Positions 1-11,158 of a stretch of 64,000 bases of DNA are shown piece by piece (position 1 is the first letter of the stretch; each line of letters begins with the position of its first letter). Position numbers and translations under genes: made by a program. The DNA lies in the NCBI GenBank assembly GCA_038501195.1, contig JBBPUQ010000002.1:6587001-6651000 (forward strand), written 5' to 3'. The notes beneath the pieces are model-generated. The model made no database searches. It worked only from the letters and a program-made list of their open reading frames with translations, and was not told the origin of the DNA. Origin of the DNA: Nemania diffusa (Eukaryota > Ascomycota > Sordariomycetes > Xylariales > Xylariaceae).

Positions 1-262
1 GTCGTGCTGGGTCATCTTATCGGCATCTCCGGCACACCGCGCAGACACGCAGACACACCCATTCAGCTACATACCTACCTCTCTCTCTACCTAGCTAGCT
101 CACGCAGGCTACTGTAGTTACTGTAGTTCACTGTCTCTAGTGTACTGCCTCTGCCTCTCACAGTCCGCGAGCAGGCGCCACACATACACCGACACAAGGC
201 TAGCTATCTCACCTACTTCTCCTCGCCACATATCAATTGGCTCACAGCCCACCTCACTCACA
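1..262 (+). promoter_or_regulatory. Upstream and 5' leader of the coiled-coil gene
   Basis: The stretch is rich in C and T, with a CT tract around 77-95 (acctctctctctacctagct) that resembles the pyrimidine-rich core promoters and leaders of many ascomycete housekeeping genes. An upstream in-frame ATG at 140 exists, but the ATG at 263 sits in a better context (cacaATGgg). No TATA box is evident. The window starts inside this region, so its full extent is unknown. Confidence 0.4.
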
Positions 263-2591
263 ATGGGAAACATTCTTTCTACCCTCTCCGGCGCTGACCC
301 TTTGGCCAAGGACCAGTGGGACAAGAAGATCGCCGAGCAGGAGCAACGAGCAGCTACCCTCGAAGAAGAAGCTGAGGCCCTACGGAAAAAGATCGCTGCC
401 CTCGAACGCGAGAAGGACGCTACCACCCATGCTGAGCAGCTCAATGGCGCTGCCAAAGAGCAACTGACCACCCTAGAAGAGAAGCTTGCGGCTCTCACCG
501 AGTCCAAGGAGGCCTTGTCCCAGGAGCTGTCTGCTGCCAAGCAGGATTTGGATGGATCGACAGAGAAGACCCAGTCGCTCGAAAGCGACCTGGCAGCCGT
601 CAAGAAGGAGCTCGCTGAGGCGACCGCTACACGTGACGCTCTGCAGGCAGAACAGGCCAAGATTGCAGATGAGCTAGCCTTGGCCAAGAAGGCTCTGGAT
701 GAGCAGAAGGATGCCTTGACCAAGTTGCAGAGCGAAAACCAACAGCTCCAGCAGTCGAATGAGTCCCTCAGCAAGGGGTCTGAGGAACAACTGTCCACCG
801 TCAACTCCAGTTTGGCCGAGGAGCAGCAGAAACGGTCCGCCTTAGAGCAAGCACAGGAGAAACTGGCTGCTGAACTGAGCGCCGCTAAGGCCGAGGCTGC
901 CGAGTGGCAAGGGAAGCAAGAGACCCTCCAGACTACACACGACGACCTGGTCGCTCAATCCGAAGCCACCAAAAAGGAGGTTTCCGGGTGGCAAGAGAAA
1001 CACCAGACCTTACAATCTACATACGATAGTCTGGTTAGTGAATCAGATGCCGCTAAGAAGGAGGCAGCCGAATGGCAAAATAAACACGCAACTCTGCAGT
1101 CCACATACGACGCCCTGATTAGCCAATCCGATGCTACAACACAAGAGTCATCCCAATGGCAACAGAAGCACCAGGCCCTGCAGGCGACATATGAGAGTCT
1201 GGAAGCCGAGTCCGAAGCAGCGAAGAAGCAGGTTGCTGAGTGGGAGGAGAAGCACAAGACGCTACAGACAACTTATGACTCCCTCGCCGCCGAACAAGAA
1301 GCCACCAAGAAGCAGGTCGCAGAGTGGCAACAGAAGCACAAGGATCTGCAGGCTACCTACGATAGCCTCGCCAACGACTCCGAGGGTGCCAAGAAGGAGA
1401 CTGTCGAGTGGCAAGCAAAACTAAAGGCCGCCGAGGAGAAGCTAGCCAGCATTGCCAGCGACTTAGAGGCTGCCCAGAAAGACACTGCCTCGTGGCAAGA
1501 GAAGCATACCACCCTTTCCACCGAATTGGATGCCGCGAAGAAGGAGTCATCCGAATGGGAGGCGAAGCACACTACTGTTTCGTCTGAGCTAGACACAGCT
1601 GAGAAGGAATCCGAAGAGTGGGAAGAGAAGCACACCGCCATCTCCAGCGAACTGAGCGCTGCGAAGAAGGAATTATCCGAGTTGCAAGAGAAGAGCCAAG
1701 CCCTGACCACGGAGCTGGATGCCGCAAAGAAGGCATCAGCAGAATGGCAGGAAAAGAGCCAATCTTCGGAGGAGAAGTACAGCACTGTCGCGAAGGACTT
1801 CGAGACTTCTACGCAGGAGGCAGCCGAGCTCAAGGAAAAGCTCGCCGTCTTGACCGCGGAGTTGGATACAGCCAAGAAGGGCTCTTCGGAATTAGAAGAG
1901 AAGCTCAAGGCTATCCAGGGCGAGTCATCCAAGGCATCCGAGGCCCTGTCGCAGGAGCTGGAAGCCGCCAAGAAGGGTCAGCAGGATATACAAGAGAAGT
2001 ATGACGCCCTCGTCAAGGAACAAGAGGAGAAGGTGAAGACACTCGGAGCAAGCCACGAGGCCGAGTTAGAGAAGATCCGCGGTGACAAGGCCCAAGTTGA
2101 AAAGGGCCTAGCTGAGCTGGAAACGAAGCTAAAGGCTGCTGAGGGAGAGAGCGCCAAGCTCCAATCCCAGGTTGAGGAGAAGTCGACCGAGTCTGAGACT
2201 GCTGCGAAGCAGGTCACCGAGCTACAGGAGAAGCTAAAATCTGCGCAAGCTGAGACCGCCGAGGCCAAGACACAGGCCAGCGAGCAAAGTGAGGCTGCCC
2301 AGAAGAAGGCCACCGCGGCCTCGGAAGCTCTCGAAGCCGCTCAAAAGGTATGTTATCCCCGTTCCTAAACACACCATATCATATGCCGTTTATTAACCTA
2401 ACTATATGGTACAGGAAAAGGCCGCCCTTGAGGCCAAGCTTGCGGAGGCTGAGGCCGCCGCAAAGAAGGCCCAGGACTCCAACTCTGAGCTCCAGTCTAG
2501 CCTTGATAGCCTCAAGAGCGAGCTTGAGAAGGCCAAGGCTGCTGCCGCCACAGAGAAGCCCGAGGAGGACAGCGTCGCGGGCGTTGCTTAA
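263..2591 (+). CDS. Long coiled-coil protein with possible N-myristoylation signal (two exons)
   Basis: Exons 263-2347 and 2415-2591 are joined over a 67-bp intron (GTATGT donor, CTAAC branch site at 2398-2402, ACAG acceptor), giving 753 residues. I chose the ATG at 263 over the in-frame ATG at 140 because of its context and because it exposes MGNILS, which fits the Gly2/Ser6 consensus for N-myristoylation. Apart from a short head the protein is one Glu/Lys/Ala/Gln-rich coiled coil, with no transmembrane segment or enzyme motif. From residue 215 it carries seven 28-residue repeats of the form EWQxKHxTLQxTYDSL, then 21-residue repeats of the form EWQEKHTTLSTELDAAKK; both lengths are whole heptads. 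The C-terminus is Ala/Glu-rich. I do not recognise a named orthologue. A membrane-tethered scaffold or tether is plausible but is inference. Large antisense open frames here are a by-product of the codon bias. Confidence 0.85.
905..1807 (+). repeat. In-frame repeats of 84 bp, then 63 bp
   Basis: Codons for Trp at 905, 989, 1073, 1157, 1241, 1325 and 1409 mark seven units of exactly 84 bp (28 residues). Trp at 1493, 1556 and 1619, and Leu at 1682, mark four units of 63 bp (21 residues). A last 28-residue unit starts at the Trp codon at 1745. The DNA of the units is well diverged, so the array is old and is probably kept by selection on protein structure. Confidence 0.85.
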
Positions 2592-3690
2592 CTCGGTTGA
2601 ACATGGGAGAGGGGAGACTTCATGATCATGATGGATAGATGGATGGATGAATGGATTGGCAAGGTCCCTTGCAAAACACCAACCTACTGTAACCCCCCCA
2701 GCACCCTTTTCATCGCGCCACGTATGAAATGTCGCTGCGCTGAACATATGCTTTTGCTGTCGATGTAGATACCCACAACGTTGTATGACTAATGATAATG
2801 TCAATCACAATACATTTTGGTGACATCATGATATATAATTTCTCATGGAACTTTTCTGCGTTCGTTGTTTGTTCCAACTTGGGGATGCGCACAATGCCGC
2901 ATTGATAAGAATTCTCATAGCAGAAGCTGATGATCCTCCTGAATTGATCACGTGTTCAAAGAAATCCCATCGCCAATCCTAGGCATGTAGTCAACTTGGG
3001 TTTCTAACGCGTCGCCGATCTCTGAGAATTCGAGTCTTGTCATCGTCTCTACGTACTGCGTGAAAAATATGTAGGCGGTCTATGAGGAAGCGGCTACAGC
3101 ATAGCCTCTTTACGAAATCGTTTTGCGAGATTAATAAAAAGTGAGTCAACCTACTAGCTAAAGCTAGGAGACCGATCCGCGTAAGCTTAGGTCTAAGTAG
3201 CCAATAACAATGCTATTCCCGGCGTATTAGCTAGGCAGAATAAGAGGATCTCACTATTCAAAGAGCCCTAAAGCTTGATCGCGATGTAGTAGAATATTTT
3301 ATGATCTTCTACTTTTGGGGGTTCCCGAGAGCGTGAAGTTAAGGGCTAGGAATGTGTGTGGCTTTTCTAGGCTTTTATTATGACGTCAAAAAACGGTGTG
3401 ATATTCATTGTAGGCATTAGTTCATATGTGGCAGCCTTTCCACATGTGTAGTTGCGCCAGAGTATTGCATGCAAGGCGACTCACGTGCGGCCGTATTAAG
3501 GGATATGATGGATCATCATGCCTATGTTTAGAAATGTTCTCGATTGGTTCGATCCTCAGCCCCCCGAGAAACAGCTCTTTGTCCGATCAGTTCCATTTAT
3601 TTATTATCCTTCTTCTCCTCCCTAAGCATTGTGTATCTCCGTAGATACAACCATACTAGCCAAGAATACAGCGAACAACAATTGCTCACT
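2592..3690. other. Intergenic region with GGAT microsatellite and two CACGTG sites
   Basis: No convincing gene is seen. A short imperfect GGAT/GATG microsatellite lies at about 2630-2660, just after the coiled-coil stop codon, probably in its 3' UTR. CACGTG palindromes (E-box type) occur at 2949-2954 and 3482-3487, and a CCAAT motif lies near 3199. They could serve the methyltransferase downstream, but this is only motif matching. Confidence 0.4.
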
Positions 3691-5157
3691 ATGCCTACTG
3701 CGGAAAAGTCTTCGGCCGATTTCATTGCAGCAGTCGAGAGTGTCTTGGCTAGTCAAGATGATGCTGCTCGAAAGCAGTTGCTTGGGGCTGCGATGCGGGC
3801 AACAGCCATGCTAGAGGCGCCTCTAGACACTGTCTGGCGCATGATCATGTCGGTAAGCATCTTCAAGAGTCATTTCGAAAGCTGGACCTTTGTTCATTAT
3901 CTTACCAAAATGATAGCCACATGCACCCGCAGCATTGATGACCCTGATTAAAGCCGGGGTGATCCAAGAGATCGCCAAATCAGACTCACCCACACCAGCT
4001 GATCATCTATCTAAAGTTTCAGGAGCAGATAGATTATTGATAGGCAAGGAACACTGTCTCTCATGCCGCCTTTGTCACCTATTAACATATAAAAGTTCGC
4101 CTCTTGCGGCCCCTTACAGCGTTGGGTGTGGTGAAAGAAACGGGGCCAGAGGAGTACGTTCCGACTCCTATCACGAAAGCTTTGGTTGACCGTGCTCTAC
4201 TTGGCGGATACCAATTCATGTAAGATGCCTCCCGTGATGTTGATGCGAAGCTGACGTTTCCGAGGTTCTCTGCTGCCACGCGATCCCTTGCGAACCTACC
4301 ATTCTACCTCGAAAAAAAAAATTTCAAGAATGTATCAGGAGCCCCGGGCCCTTTCCAAGATGCACATGACACGGGAGACAACATGTTCCCCTGGTTAATC
4401 AAAGACCCCCCCATGATGGGAAATTTCAATGCCCTCATGACGGGTCAAAGGGCAGATCGCAAACAGTGGTTTGATTTCTTTGACGTCGATGATGTATTAC
4501 TGAAGGGCGCCAAGAATGACCCTAATGCCACCCTTCTTATTGACATCGGTGGCGGGGAAGGTCACGACGTTGCCGAGTTTCAACGACGCTACCCGGATGC
4601 CCCGGGCAAGCTCATTCTTCAGGATCTGCCTCCCGTTATCGACAGCATCCAAGATCTAACTGCCAACGTCGAGCGTCAAAAGCACGACTTCTTCCAGCCG
4701 CAGCCTATAAAAGGTATGTCAAATATTCACCTACCCACTTTCCCGAATGAATATTGACTTGGGAGTAGGCGCCAGGTGCTACTATTTTCGCTCCATTTTT
4801 CATGACTGGCCGGATGCCGACTGCATCAAGATCCTGAAGAACACAGCCGCAGTCATGACGCCGGGATATTCGAAGCTACTCATGTCGGAGTACGTGCTTC
4901 CTAGCAGTAACACTCCTCTGTATCCCGCGCTCTTGGACATCAACATGATGGGTGAGTCTTCATCCCTTCCCTTTTATAATAAAGCAGACTGATATAATGG
5001 GGTACTAAATGATCCATGCATAGCGGTGCTCAACGGAATGGAGAGGACTGAAGCTCAATTCAGCCAACTTCTGGATGCGGCAGGCTTGAAGGTTGTGAAA
5101 TTTTGGTCAATTGGGGCCGAGATAGAGGGCTTAGTAGAGGCTGTTCTAAAGGATTGA
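3691..5157 (+). CDS. SAM-dependent O-methyltransferase (class II, plant/fungal type), six exons
   Basis: This gene transfers a methyl group from S-adenosylmethionine to a hydroxyl, usually of a phenolic or polyketide product; the substrate is unknown. My exon model is 3691-3852, 3917-4043, 4096-4219, 4265-4713, 4769-4951 and 5024-5157. It gives 392 residues, the usual size for the family, with the frame kept at every junction. It carries an N-terminal dimerisation/winged-helix region (PHAPAALMTLIKAGVIQEIA), the SAM-binding glycine loop DIGGGEGH at residues 231-238, LQDLP at 256-260, and the catalytic-base motif FHDWPD with His near 299. MERTEAQF near the C-terminus matches the position of the second acidic catalytic residue. 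Intron 2 (4044-4095) is GC-AG and intron 3 is only 45 bp. No premature stop is present once spliced. A role in secondary metabolism is likely but inferred. Confidence 0.88.
4044..4095 (+). other. GC-AG intron of the methyltransferase gene (52 bp)
   Basis: Joining ATAG at 4043 to TT at 4096 restores the conserved RLLIVRLLRPLTALGVV stretch. The donor is GCAAGG preceded by AG, as is usual for GC-AG introns; the acceptor is AAAAG with a branch-like TTAAC upstream. No GT donor nearby keeps the frame. Confidence 0.8.
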
Positions 5158-6075
5158 TAGTTCAAGTAGACGAGGCAGCCACCAGCGGAGGAACAGGCTT
5201 GTAGCTGTGCCACAAGCGATATAACTAGACCACTTTATATAAGGCACTTTGGACCTCCTTTTTAGCCAACGGCCCTTCTTAGGGGCTAGCCTTTGGCTCC
5301 TGATAGATCCTATTGTTTCTGATGAATTGAAGAGGTTGCTTTTTAGAGCCTAAATCTTTCGGGAGTATAGCGACATAATTCAAGAAATTAGATTTAACCC
5401 GGTGCACCGGCGAGGCTCTAGATCTACATTTCAATTGGTATAGGAAATTAACCTATCTCATTAGGTGCCGTTTCAACTCCGCGACTTGGATGTGGAGTAA
5501 TAAGTTTTACTACATAAGAAATATGCTCAATAAAATGATAATATTAGTCTCGGATAATATATATAAGCCACGGAGTTGAAAAAGCACTGATTCGACTTGA
5601 TTTACCACTGAGCTAAAAGATGTAGTGTCCCAAAGGACGAGAGGTGTATTATTATCAAGCCATATATCTGACCCATCAGCACCTAAAGGGATAGTTTTGC
5701 ATACCATCTTTATGTTTTCCTAGTTTTGCTTTTAGCCTGGGTGATGAAAAAGATTTTGGCCCTACCAAGTTTCTCAGCCGACTTACCAGGTCCTATATAA
5801 TTCACAGCAGACAATTTGAACGTATGACCGATCTAAGAAATGGAAAATCTATGTAATGGGGGGACATTATGGTCACAATTTAAGCGGCTAATTCCGGTAC
5901 AACTACCTAGCTTGGGATTTAGTTTACTTGGGAATATCGGATATTAAGTTAATCTGGCAGACGTCAACTCCCGAGTTAACACCACCAACGGACAAAACCT
6001 CTCCAATGGGACAAAACCAGCGTCAAAACCAGCGTTCTCAACCGCTACAACAAGGGCAGACCAAAATTCAATAGA
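5158..6075. other. Intergenic region, moderately AT-rich, no gene recognised
   Basis: The first 150 bp are probably the 3' UTR of the methyltransferase. The remainder is about 60-65% A+T by eye and contains a 65-codon minus-strand frame at 5510-5707 that I cannot relate to any family. It may be a decayed fragment. No repeat ends or RNA genes were seen. Confidence 0.4.
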
Positions 6076-6718
6076 TTATGCCAATTGTGTCGTGTTAAAC
6101 AATCTGTTGCCAGTGGCCTTTCCAGTAAACTTGTTATCTTATCGGAACGCCGGAGCATGATAACATCTATCGTACCGTCATCGGCGACCTATCATGGTAG
6201 CGAGACTGCCCTTCTGAATGCATTGTTGTTGCACAACGCCCGCGACGATGATGATGCGAATAGTAGGATGGAGTGTGCGAATGTGTCGAACAAACTTCAC
6301 TATAGTCTTCTTACTGCTCTCGACGGAGTCGACTAAGGTTACAATTTGTTTGCCATCAACGTGTTGTTTGAGTACATCCTCAGGGGCTTTGGCGTGTATG
6401 AACATAGCGCTTGGCAAGGCGCCATTGATTCCGAAGGCCATAGGTTCTCCTCCGCGCATTGGCGCAATTATCAACGTGCGATGCTCGTCGCGTAATCGAG
6501 AGGCGCGGGTTAAATAGCCTTGGACGTGACAGATTGGATATTCCTCCAAACCAACAAACTGCGGGAGAGCCTGTGTCGCAAGATACCATCCAATGCGACG
6601 ATGAGCCTCGCGTAGATCTGGTCCCCTGCCCCTGATTGATGCGTCACAGGTGGGTGTCATTAGGAGCTTCGTTGCAGGCTTATTGGTCGCATCATGTGTC
6701 AAAGTTGACGCCTCAATC
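6076..6718 (-). pseudogene. Uracil phosphoribosyltransferase-like domain, broken and 5'-truncated
   Basis: On the minus strand, from a splice acceptor (ttgcag, exon starting at 6718, with a branch site CTAATAAC at 6738-6745), the translation has the features of fungal UPRT-like domains. These include REAHRRIGWYLATQ, IIAPMRGGEPMAFGINGA, IVTLVDSVESSKKTIVKFV and IRIIIVAGVV. Such domains bind PRPP and resemble uracil salvage enzymes; in fungi they often follow a P-loop domain, which is not found upstream here. In the loop following LVDSV the usual small/Gly residues are replaced (ESSKK), so PRPP binding is doubtful. The frame stops at 6178, yet the family's C-terminal TGNRLFNTTQLA is still present further on, ending at TAA 6076-6078. 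A +1 shift near 6182 and a 5-bp duplication (TTATC twice, 6134-6143) separate the two parts. Confidence 0.7.
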
Positions 6719-7176
6719 CTGCAATGGAAGTGAGATAGTTATTAGTGGTATCTTATGCGTATGTATTGTTCAATGCTGGTAACTTTGCTGCATTCGAGAG
6801 ATTCTGATATTTTGTTGTCTGGGACGAGCACACTGTAGAATAAATATGTAACTAGTTCCTATTCTTTACGAGTAGATTTTGCTCTACTCCTTAAGCGCGG
6901 CCTACTGTAGGCCCCGGTTCTCCAATCCATTCTGACAGTAGAGAGTAGGGTTGTACCGGCGGCGATGCTATGCCTACTACCGTAAAAGCTCTAGCGATAC
7001 GTACTGTGTTGTACGTATATACAGTTGCATAGATGAGATGAAAATTAAAACACTATATGGGATGAAAAATGAAATATGGGAGGCGCTGTACTCCATTTCA
7101 ATCACTGTTGATATAAATATCGCCACTTCCACTTGGCGAGTACACATGATATCAATTCAAAGAACGGACCTGTAGA
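6719..7176. other. Region between the UPRT-like pseudogene and the 4-kb transposon
   Basis: It begins with the likely last intron of the pseudogene (acceptor side at 6719). No upstream exon with a matching phase could be recognised, so the amino-terminal part of that gene is missing or unreadable. The stretch is unmutated, mixed-composition DNA up to the 8-bp target duplication at 7169-7176. Confidence 0.4.
7169..7176. repeat. Target-site duplication, left copy (CCTGTAGA)
   Basis: Directly precedes the left terminal repeat of the 3974-bp element and is identical to 11151-11158. Confidence 0.9.
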
Positions 7177-8187
7177 CAGCGCTCCACACAGGTAAAACAA
7201 GTCAAATAAACAGCTTTTAACGTAATTTGCTTTAATTAATCACAAAAAGCACTTATTTAACTTGTTTAGTTAAATCTATTGTTTTAATTAAATAGTTATT
7301 TGATTAAATAAATTAAATAAATTAAAAATATTAAATATATTAATTAGTTAAAACTAAAACTTTTGTTAAAACTTTTGCTTGTTTTAATTGCTATTTACAA
7401 ATTGTTTAAATTTTTTTATAACTAATGCTATAAATATTAAATAGCTTTTAAAATATTTGTTTTAATAAATAACTGTTATAAAGTTATTATAAATTTATAT
7501 TAATTAAATATTTTTTTATATTTAGCTAATATTATTAATATAAATAATATATTAATAATAAATTAATTTAATATAAAAAATTATTATTATTTAATTTATT
7601 ATTATTATAAAAAGTTATAATTTAGTTTTAAATAATTAGTTTTATTAAAAATTAAATAATAATTTAATTTATTTTTATAAATTTTTTTATTATTATTTAA
7701 ATTAAATTTATTATAAATTTTATTTATAAGTTTTTTAAAAATAAATTTAAAAGTAAATAAAATAACAATAGTAATTTCAAATATAATATTATTAATATAT
7801 TAGTTTTTTTAATATATTTTAATTTATTAATAAATTTTTTTAGTTTTTATAAAGTTTTTTTTTTAAAAATTTTTTAATTGTATATTTAAATAAAAAACAA
7901 TAATTATTTAATAAACAAATATTTTTTTAAATAATTGCTTGTATTTTTATAGCTTTTTATATATTTATTAAAAATTAATATAAATTTTATTTATATTAAT
8001 AATATTTAAAATATATATATTAATTTAATAATTAATAAAATAGTATTATTTTTTACAAATATAAAAAATTATTATAGTTTTTAAACTTTATTAAATAAAA
8101 ATAAATTATTAATAAAATAAGCAGTAGTTAAATATAAAAAATTATATAAATAATAATAACTAAAATTATAAAAATAAAACTTTAAGC

Positions 8188-8218
<31 letters not shown>

Positions 8219-11150
8219 ATAAAAACAAACTAAATAAATATATAAATAATTTTTAAACTTGTTAAAAAAAGCTATAACATTAAATAAACTAACTTTATTA
8301 TTTTTATATTAAAATATTATTTAAATAAAAAAGTTTAAAATAATATTAATTTTATAATAAATTTTTTAATTTTTTATTTTAAATATATAATTAATAAAAA
8401 TATATTTGTTAAAATTAAAGTTGTTATATAATGTTATATATAATTTAAAAAAAAAGTTTTTAAAAATAATAAAGCTATAAATTTTAATTAAAAAAAAGTT
8501 TTAATAAATATTATTTTTAATTTTTATTATAAAGTTTTAATAAAAAATATTTATATTATTAAATAAAATATTAACTAATTTAAATATATTAAAGTTTTTA
8601 AAAATAATATTATTTTTGTTATTAATAAATTTGTTAATATTTTTTTTACAAATTGTTTTATTAATATTACTACTTTTAACTTTATTGCAAAAAATATTAT
8701 AATATTAAAAAGTAGTTTTAATTTATATATTAATAAAATAACTTTTATTAATTAATATTAAAATAAAAAATTTAAAAAATTTATTATTAACTTTATTAAA
8801 AATAATAAATTATATAATAATATTAATAATATAATTTTAGTAATAAGTTTTATATTATTAAATAAAAGTTTTAATTTTATTTTTAAATAAATATTTAAAA
8901 TTATTAAATTTAAATAAAAAATATTATAAAAAAACTATTAAAGTTTTATTGTTTATATTAATGTTATTTAAAATAAAAAATTTTAATTTAAATTATAAAT
9001 TAAATCATTTAATAATTTTATAAATATATAATTTAATATTTTTAATAAAATATAAATTAATAATATATTAAAAGTTTAAAAATTTTGTATATAGTTTTTA
9101 GTTTTAATTAATATAATAATTTATAATATTAATAATATTTTTTTTAAAAAATAACTTTTATAAATTAAAAAAAATGTAAATTTTAAATTTAATAATAATA
9201 ATTTTAGTTATAATAACTTTAAAAGTTAGTTTAAAAGTAGTTTTAATTTATTAAGTAATAATAAATTAACTTATTATTAAAGTTAAAATTAATTAAAAAT
9301 TTAAAAATTTAATTATAAATTTAAATTTTTAATATTAAAATAAATTAAACAATATATTAAATAAAATATAAAAATAAATCAGCAGTTATTTTTATTAAAT
9401 AATTAATTTTATAATATATAAATTAATTATAATTTAAAGTTATTAAAAAATAATAATAGTAATAAATAATAATTAAAATTAAAAGTTAATATTAATATTA
9501 TATTTTAAATAAAAATAATATTTAATTAAATTTATAACTTTTATATTTAATATTTTAATATATTATTTATTTTTATAATAATAACAAAATTATATTTTTT
9601 TATTTTTAGCTAAAATATTAAAATTATTAAAAATAACTAGTATAAAATATATATTATAATTTAAAATATTTAAATTTATATAAAAAAAAAACTAAATATA
9701 AAATATATAGTTTTTATTAAAAATTTAAATTTAAAAAAAATATGTTAAATTAAATTGTTTAATATATTAAAAGTTAAAATAATAATTTATTTATAAATAA
9801 ATTATTTTATAAAAAATATTTAAAAGTTTTAAACTTTAAAAAAATTATTATATTATATTTTAATTTATAAATTATTTTATTATTAATTAAATTTTTAGTT
9901 TTAATATATATATATAAAAAAATAATATTTATTTAAAAATAATAATATGTTATATTTTTAAAAAATATTATTAAAAATTATATAATAATATTATTGCTAA
10001 TATATTATTTAATTAAATATAATAAAAAAAGTAAAAAATAAATCTATTAAAAAATTAAAACTAAAAATAAAAATATTTTAAAAAATATATTTTTATAAAA
10101 TAAAAAATATATTAATTTAAAATATTTTGTTTTTTTAATAATAACTATAATATTTATAATAATAAAAATAAAAATATAAAAATAAAAATAATAAAAATAG
10201 TAAAAAAAAATAAATAATAAAAAATAGTAATAAATAATATTAATTAAAACAAATTAATTAAATTAATAATTTAATAAAAGTTTATAAAATAAATATAAAT
10301 AAATAGTTAAAAATATATTAATTTTAAATATATTAGTTATTTTAATATAAATTAAAAAATAAATAATATTATTAATAAAAAAAACAAAAATATAATTATA
10401 AAAATAATAAAAAAGTTTAAAAAAAAAAAAGTTTTTTATTAATTAAAGTTAACTTTATAAAAAAATTTATATAAAAATAAATAGTTATTAAATTAAAAAA
10501 AAGCTAAACTTAAAAATAATATTTTTATAATTTAAATTATAATATATATAGTATTAAAAAAAAAAAAAAAAAAAAAGCAAAAAAATATTAAAAAAAATAT
10601 TAATTAAAAAAATTTAATATATTTTTAACTATAATACTAAAAAAAAAAATAGCGCTATTATAAAAATAGTATTATTAAATAGTTTTAATTATATTAAATA
10701 TAAATTTAATAATAATTTAATATTATATATAAAATATACAAAGTTGTAAATAGTTAAAAATTAAAAATTAAAAATAATTTATAGCAAAAAAAAAAATAAT
10801 TAATTTAAAAAATTATAATTAAGTTAGTACTAACTAAATAATTAAATAAATATATAAACTTATTAAATAAAAAAAGTTTTTATTAATTAATTAATATAAA
10901 TTTTAAAACAAACTATTATTTAAATAAAAAAACATTATAAAATATATTTTTTAAATAGCTTTTTTTTTATTAAAAAAATAACAAAAAAAAAATCAAAAAA
11001 AAAAAATTATTTAAAAATAGTTAGCAAATATAAATAAAATAAAAAATATTTGATTTGCTTATAAATAAATTCAAACTTTTTATTTGTGCCTTAGTTAGTC
11101 AAGTTATCTGTCAAACAGTCAAAGTATTGTTTTACCTGTGGGGAGCGCTG
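7177..11150. mobile_element. hAT-like DNA transposon, 3974 bp, interior erased by RIP
   Basis: The ends are inverted repeats: CAGCGCTCCACACAGGTAAA at 7177 and its near-exact reverse complement (TTTACCTGTGGGGAGCGCTG) ending at 11150. The 8-bp sequence CCTGTAGA directly flanks both sides (7169-7176 and 11151-11158), the target-duplication length of hAT elements. The size fits an autonomous hAT. The interior from about 7230 to 11050 is almost entirely A and T, with no open frame, so any transposase has been destroyed. Roughly 30-60 bp at each end and the flanking DNA keep normal composition, so mutation stopped close to the element boundary. The family is shared with the MITE at 17245-17875 (same terminal repeat and a shared inner motif GGTAAAACAAGTCAA). 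Confidence 0.9.
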
Positions 11151-11158
11151 CCTGTAGA
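11151..11158. repeat. Target-site duplication, right copy (CCTGTAGA)
   Basis: Directly follows the right terminal repeat of the 3974-bp element and is identical to 7169-7176. Confidence 0.9.

Noticed and set aside
118..2313. Long minus-strand open frames opposite the coiled-coil gene (for example 118-804, 1357-1971)
   Set aside because: Ser/Ala/Cys-rich translations produced by the biased codons of the plus-strand Glu/Lys repeats; no domain features.
3540..3570. tRNA-like GGTTCGATCC motif
   Set aside because: It resembles a TPsiC arm, but there is no A-box, anticodon stem or acceptor pairing at the right distance.
5510..5707. 65-codon minus-strand frame
   Set aside because: No family features and moderately AT-rich context; I considered a retrotransposon fragment but found no conserved motif.
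8185..8212. Homopolymer runs (also 28148-28176 and 28679-28702) as poly-A tails of LINE or Tad elements
   Set aside because: Homopolymers are expected in DNA this AT-rich, and no adjoining element end was recognised.
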